DNA from: an uncultured Arenimonas sp.
GTDB taxonomy: Bacteria; Pseudomonadota; Gammaproteobacteria; Xanthomonadales; Xanthomonadaceae
DNA length: 18,599 nucleotides
NCBI GenBank assembly: GCA_946480565.1
Contig: CAMLKR010000029.1
Span: 1-18,599 of the forward strand
Reading direction: 5' to 3'
The translations under genes and the position numbers were made by a program. The notes below the pieces were generated by a model. That model saw only the letters and a program-made list of their open reading frames with translations, was not told the DNA's origin and searched no databases. Below, piece by piece: positions 15,311 through 18,599 of this stretch (its first letter is position 1; each line of letters starts with the position of its first letter).

Positions 15311-16606
15311 TCAACGTGCGGCGAGGCGCACGCCCTCCACGCGCTTGAGCTGGGCCACGGCCGGCGCGGTGGCGGCACGGAAGCGGGCCAGTTCGGCGCC
15401 GGCCAGCGGATCGGGCTTGGGCATGGTCACGGTGAGCGGATCGCGGTGCACGCCCTTGACCCGGAATTCGTAGTGCAGGTGCGGGCCGCTGGCCAGGCCG
15501 GTCATGCCGACGTAGCCGATGATCGCGCCCTGCGACACCCGGCTGCCGGTCTTGTACTTGCCGAAGCGCGACATGTGCCCGTAAAGCGTGGTGGTGCCGT
15601 TGCCGTGGTCGAGCACGACCGTGCGGCCGTAGCCGTTCTGCCAGCCCACGAAACTGACGCGCGCGTCGCCGGCGGCCATGATCGGCGTGCCGGTGCCGGC
15701 GGCGTAGTCCACGCCCTTGTGCGCGCGCACGGTGCCCAGCACCGGGTGCTTGCGCCGGGGGTTGAAGCGCGAGCTGATGCGGGCGAACTCGATCGGCATG
15801 CGCATGAAGCTCTTCTTCAGCGGGCGGCCGCTGAGGTCGAAATACTCGTCCTTGCCATTGCGCTGGTAGCGCAGGGCCGTGAACTCCTTGCCGCGGTTGA
15901 TGAAGCTGGCGGCGACCACGCCGCCGCTGCGCAGGCGTTCGCCGTCGCGCCAGATCTCCTCGTAAACGACCTGGAAGCGGTCGCCGTCGCGCAGGTCCTG
16001 GGTGAAGTCGATGTCGTAGGAGAAGGCATTGGCCATCTGGTTGATGGCGGCGTTGCTCAGGCCGGCCTTGGCGCCGGCGGCATAAAGCGAGCTCGTGATC
16101 TCGCCGCTGGCGACCATCACCCGGCGCTCCAGCGGACGCTCGATCACCTTCTCGGCGATCTTGCCGTCGGCGAGGCTGAGCTCGACCCGGGCGGCTTCGT
16201 CGCGCTCGAAGCGCAGGCCGCGCAGCTGGCCGTCGTGGCCGAGGTCGAAGGCGATCTCGGCGCCGGCGCGCAGGCGCGACAACGTGCGTGCGCTCGGCTG
16301 TTCCAGCACGCGGTGCATCACCGAGGCCGGCACGCCCATCTGCTCGAACACGGCGCCGAGGGTTTGGCCGTTCTGCACGCGGACCACCTGCCAGGCGCTG
16401 CCGGCGGTGGCTTCGGCCGGCTTGCCCGGCATCGGCGGCAGCGGCAGGCTGAGGGTGGCGCGGTCGTTCGCACTTGCGCTGCGCATGGCGCTGGCGAAGC
16501 CGGGGATGATGGTGACGACCAACAGGGCGAGGAAGGCGAAGAGGCTGGCCAGCACCCAGTGCTCACGCGACCAGCGGCCGAGGGGGGAGGATTCGTGGTG
16601 CTGCAA
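15311..16606 (-). CDS. M23 family murein endopeptidase, membrane-anchored (MepM-like)
   Basis: Predicted zinc endopeptidase cutting peptidoglycan cross-links in the periplasm. 431 residues. One N-terminal membrane helix (about 17-37), a LysM/OapA-like region (about 72-105, [20 protein letters not shown]), a middle domain ([23 protein letters not shown], as in MepM/YebA), and the M23 domain from about 278: [24 protein letters not shown] with H296 and D300, YGHM (H344), and GPHLHYE with H376 and H378, the full ligand and catalytic set. The start is taken as TTG at 16606: it is the only usual start codon in frame before the membrane helix, with GGGGAAG upstream. The -35/-10 described next stands just ahead. 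anmK follows after four bases. Confidence 0.92.
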   Translation of the reverse strand: MQHHESSPLGRWSREHWVLASLFAFLALLVVTIIPGFASAMRSASANDRATLSLPLPPMPGKPAEATAGSAWQVVRVQNGQTLGAVFEQMGVPASVMHRVLEQPSARTLSRLRAGAEIAFDLGHDGQLRGLRFERDEAARVELSLADGKIAEKVIERPLERRVMVASGEITSSLYAAGAKAGLSNAAINQMANAFSYDIDFTQDLRDGDRFQVVYEEIWRDGERLRSGGVVAASFINRGKEFTALRYQRNGKDEYFDLSGRPLKKSFMRMPIEFARISSRFNPRRKHPVLGTVRAHKGVDYAAGTGTPIMAAGDARVSFVGWQNGYGRTVVLDHGNGTTTLYGHMSRFGKYKTGSRVSQGAIIGYVGMTGLASGPHLHYEFRVKGVHRDPLTVTMPKPDPLAGAELARFRAATAPAVAQLKRVEGVRLAAR

Positions 16607-16640
16607 AGGGATCTTCCCCGCGTGGGCCGAAAGTCGCGGT

Positions 16641-16670
16641 ACGATAACCAGAGCGAAATAGTTGCGTCAA
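16641..16670 (-). promoter_or_regulatory. Candidate sigma-70 promoter for the M23-anmK unit
   Basis: On the minus strand TTGACG (16670-16665), 18 bases, TATCGT (16646-16641). The -35 matches consensus in five of six positions and the -10 in four. The predicted start, about 16634, leaves a leader of roughly 28 bases to the TTG start codon. Confidence 0.55.
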
Positions 16671-16692
16671 ACCCTTGTCGCATCTGGATTTT

Positions 16693-16721
16693 TTGGCTTC
16701 CGCACTTTAACTTTCTATTAA
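16693..16721 (+). promoter_or_regulatory. Candidate tyrS promoter
   Basis: TTGGCT (16693-16698), 17 bases, TATTAA (16716-16721), in the only clearly AT-rich patch of the window. The predicted start, about 16728, leaves a leader of about 57 bases. The -10 overlaps the middle copy of the NTTAAC repeat. No T-box or tRNA-like leader was seen. Confidence 0.45.
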
Positions 16722-16733
16722 CCTGCCTTTAAC
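16706..16733 (+). repeat. Three NTTAAC direct repeats spaced exactly 11 bp
   Basis: TTTAAC (16706-16711), ATTAAC (16717-16722) and TTTAAC (16728-16733), each five bases apart, so one turn of the helix per copy. Read on the minus strand they are GTTAAA, GTTAAT and GTTAAA. The 11-bp direct-repeat arrangement is that of OmpR/PhoB-family response regulator sites (PhoP boxes have a similar GTTTA-N5 layout). They lie between the divergent M23 and tyrS promoters. Binding is inference. Confidence 0.45.
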
Positions 16734-16784
16734 GCCCGGGCCGCTTCCGCCGCCCCCGCCCTGAATACGAGCCCCGATACGTTC

Positions 16785-17996
16785 ATGTCCGACCTCAAAG
16801 ACGCCCTCGAAACCATCGGCCGCGGCGCCGAGGAGATCCTGAAGCCCGAGGAGCTGGCCGCCCGCCTGGCGCTGGGGCGGCCGCTGCGCGTGAAGGCCGG
16901 CTTCGACCCGACCGCACCCGACCTGCACCTCGGGCATACGGTGCTGCTCAACAAGATGCGGCAGTTCCAGGACCTGGGCCACCAGGTGATCTTCCTGATC
17001 GGCGACTTCACCGGGATGATCGGCGACCCGACCGGGAAGAACGCGACGCGCAAGCCGCTCACGCGCGAGGACGTGCTGGCCAACGCCCAGACCTATGCCG
17101 ACCAGGTGTTCAAGGTGCTGGACAAGGAGCGGACGGAAGTCCGCTTCAACTCGGAATGGTTCGGCCCGATGTCGGCGGCCGACATGATCAGGCTGGCGGC
17201 ACAGCACACGGTGGCGCGCATGCTCGAGCGCGACGATTTCGCCAAGCGTTACGCGGCGCAGCAGTCGATCGCGATCCACGAGTTCCTGTATCCGCTGGTG
17301 CAGGGCTACGACTCCGTGGCGCTTAAGGCCGACGTCGAACTGGGCGGAACCGACCAGAAGTTCAACCTGCTGATGGGGCGCGGCCTGCAGGAGCACCACG
17401 GCCAGCCGCCGCAGATCGTGCTGACCATGCCGCTGCTCGAGGGCCTGGACGGCGTCAACAAGATGTCCAAGTCGCTCGGCAACTACATCGGCATCAACGA
17501 GCCGGCGATCGACATCGTCACCAAGACCCTGAAGATCGGCGACGAGCTGATGTGGCGCTGGTTCGAGTTGCTCAGCTTCGAGGTGTCGCTGGCGGAACTG
17601 GCACGCATGAAGGCCGACGTGGCTGCGGGGTCGCTCAATCCGCGCGATGCCAAGCTGAGGCTGGCGCGCGAACTGGCGGGGCGCTTCCACGGCGCCGCCG
17701 CCGCGGAGACCGCCATCGCCGGGTGGCATGCGGTGGTGCGCGGCGAGGGCGATACATCGCTGCTGCCGCTGGTGGAGATCGGCGTGCCGGCGGAGGGCCT
17801 GCGCATCGCGCCACTGCTCGCGGCGGCCGGGCTGGCGGCCAGCAACTCCGAGGCGTCGCGCAAACTCAAGGAGCGCGCGGTCAAGATCGACGCCGAGGTG
17901 TTCGAGGACGCGCAGCGCGTGTTCATGCCCGGTTTCGAGGCGGTGCTGCAGGTTGGCAAGCGCAACTTCGCCCGGGTGCGGCTGATCCCCGCCTGA
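16785..17996 (+). CDS. tyrS: Tyrosine--tRNA ligase (class I)
   Basis: Charges tRNA-Tyr with tyrosine in the cytoplasm. 403 residues. [13 protein letters not shown] holds the HIGH-type motif HLGH (48-51); [14 protein letters not shown] (72-85) and [10 protein letters not shown] (185-194) line the active site; KMSKS is exact at 226-230. The C-terminal S4-like RNA-binding domain spans about 340-400 ([21 protein letters not shown]). The HLGH form and overall pattern fit the TyrZ-like subgroup common in pseudomonads and xanthomonads rather than E. coli TyrS. The ATG at 16785 gives the conserved N-terminus [14 protein letters not shown]; no strong ribosome-binding site is visible. It is divergent from the M23 gene and 24 bases ahead of the MgtC-like gene. 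Confidence 0.96.
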   Translation: MSDLKDALETIGRGAEEILKPEELAARLALGRPLRVKAGFDPTAPDLHLGHTVLLNKMRQFQDLGHQVIFLIGDFTGMIGDPTGKNATRKPLTREDVLANAQTYADQVFKVLDKERTEVRFNSEWFGPMSAADMIRLAAQHTVARMLERDDFAKRYAAQQSIAIHEFLYPLVQGYDSVALKADVELGGTDQKFNLLMGRGLQEHHGQPPQIVLTMPLLEGLDGVNKMSKSLGNYIGINEPAIDIVTKTLKIGDELMWRWFELLSFEVSLAELARMKADVAAGSLNPRDAKLRLARELAGRFHGAAAAETAIAGWHAVVRGEGDTSLLPLVEIGVPAEGLRIAPLLAAAGLAASNSEASRKLKERAVKIDAEVFEDAQRVFMPGFEAVLQVGKRNFARVRLIPA

Positions 17997-18020
17997 GGCA
18001 TTGACCGACGGGAGCGTGGC

Positions 18021-18506
18021 ATGGAGGGCGTGCTCGACAACTGGCAAATGCAGCTGCAGGTGTTGGGTACCACGGCCTATGCGATGCTGCTGGGCGGGGC
18101 GATCGGCTTCGAGCGCGAACTGAAGAACCGCCCCGCCGGCTTCCGCACCCATATGCTGGTGGCCGGCGCCGCCGCCCTGCTGGTGGGGCTGGTGGATCTG
18201 CTCGCGCACCGGTATTCGGCCGAGGCATACCGCGAACTGGTGCGCATCGATCCCATCCGCCTGATCGAGGCGATGGTGGCGGCGGTGGGTTTCCTCGGCG
18301 CGGGAACGATCTTCCGCAACCGCGAAGAGAACATGATCTCCGGCATCACGACGGCGGCGTCGCTGCTGATGGTGGCGGTGATCGGCATTGCGGCCGGGGT
18401 GCACAGCCACGTCCTGGCAGTCGGCGCGACCTTGCTCACGCTGGCGGTGTTGTTCCTGCTGGGCTGGGTCGAGCGCAAGACCAGCGCACCGCGCGCCCAC
18501 GGCTGA
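18021..18506 (+). CDS. MgtC/SapB family inner-membrane protein
   Basis: A 161-residue membrane protein with four to five predicted helices. LLGGAIGFERELKNRPAGFRTHMLVAGAA (about 24-52) and VGFLGAGTIFR...ISGITTAASLL (about 91-118) are the two family signatures. In enteric pathogens MgtC supports growth in low magnesium and inside macrophages and inhibits the F-ATPase; other members have unknown roles, and this short form lacks the long C-terminal cytoplasmic domain of Salmonella MgtC. The ATG at 18021 has GGGAG six bases upstream. The 24-base gap from tyrS with no promoter-like sequence suggests readthrough from tyrS. Function in this organism is not determined. Confidence 0.88.
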   Translation: MEGVLDNWQMQLQVLGTTAYAMLLGGAIGFERELKNRPAGFRTHMLVAGAAALLVGLVDLLAHRYSAEAYRELVRIDPIRLIEAMVAAVGFLGAGTIFRNREENMISGITTAASLLMVAVIGIAAGVHSHVLAVGATLLTLAVLFLLGWVERKTSAPRAHG

Positions 18507-18511
18507 ACGCC

Positions 18512-18532
18512 TGCCGCGTACGTGCCGCGGCA
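18512..18532 (+). terminator. Hairpin after the mgtC-like gene (possible terminator)
   Basis: TGCCGCG (18512-18518), seven-base loop, CGCGGCA (18526-18532), beginning six bases after the stop codon. Stem is perfect but only two Ts follow, so intrinsic termination is uncertain. Confidence 0.35.
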
Positions 18533-18545
18533 TTGCGACACCCCC

Positions 18546-18574
18546 TTCCCAAACGCCCGGCCTGTCGGTATTCT
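18546..18574 (+). promoter_or_regulatory. Candidate promoter near the right edge
   Basis: TTCCCA (18546-18551), 17 bases, TATTCT (18569-18574), four and five of six matches to sigma-70 hexamers. Any transcript would begin about 18581 and serve a gene or RNA beyond the window. Nothing else is seen in the last 90 bases. Confidence 0.35.
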
Positions 18575-18599
18575 TCGCGGCCCTTCACCGGGGCGGGTT

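Noticed and set aside
16706..16733. NTTAAC repeats as a CRISPR or mobile-element end
   Set aside because: Units are only six bases with five-base spacers, and there is no transposase, integrase or cas gene nearby.
16707..18533. 608-codon minus-strand frame opposite tyrS and the mgtC-like gene
   Set aside because: It spans two recognisable plus-strand genes and their promoter, and has no recognisable domain.

Overview
The window looks like a chromosomal housekeeping segment of a high-GC gammaproteobacterium of the Lysobacter/Luteimonas/Xanthomonas group (Lysobacteraceae). This rests on very GC-rich third codon positions, frequent GTG starts, Xanthomonas-like protein sequences, and gene orders shared with Pseudomonas and E. 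coli: radC next to coaBC-dut, then an algC-type mutase and pyrE, and separately tyrS / M23 peptidase / anmK. I saw no mobile element, CRISPR array, rRNA or tRNA gene.

Layout. (1) 1-1396, plus: the end of speA (arginine decarboxylase), overlapped by a 3-hydroxyisobutyrate-dehydrogenase-family gene. (2) 1374-4143, minus: argS, a SPOR-domain membrane protein and a small SpoIIAA/STAS-like protein in one tight run. (3) 4144-4337: an intergenic region that is the most interesting part of the window. It holds a near-perfect Pho box, a correctly spaced -10, a C-rich stretch, two UUCG-capped hairpins and a T-tract terminator, together the outline of an unannotated PhoB-activated small RNA. (4) 4338-6127, minus: an HD-type hydrolase-like gene and radC. 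(5) 6223-10233, plus: coaBC-dut and a membrane-anchored phosphomannomutase/phosphoglucomutase. (6) 10235-11596, minus: a DUF4124 envelope protein and pyrE. (7) 11699-13779, plus: an exonuclease III-type gene that sits beside pyrE where Pseudomonas has crc, overlapped by an ampG-like muropeptide permease. (8) 13852-14148, plus: a small ribbon-helix-helix-like protein with its own promoter. (9) 14164-16606, minus: an M23 endopeptidase followed by anmK; a textbook intrinsic terminator lies inside the first 20 codons of anmK. (10) 16785-18506, plus: tyrS and an MgtC/SapB-family membrane protein.

Together the genes cover polyamine, coenzyme A and pyrimidine supply, dUTP clean-up, sugar-phosphate activation for surface polysaccharide, tRNA charging, and peptidoglycan turnover (M23 endopeptidase, AmpG permease and AnmK kinase, plus a SPOR protein that probably binds septal glycan). 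Main candidates for new biology are the Pho-box small RNA at 4199-4329 and the terminator embedded in anmK. All functional calls come from reading motifs by eye; no database search was run.
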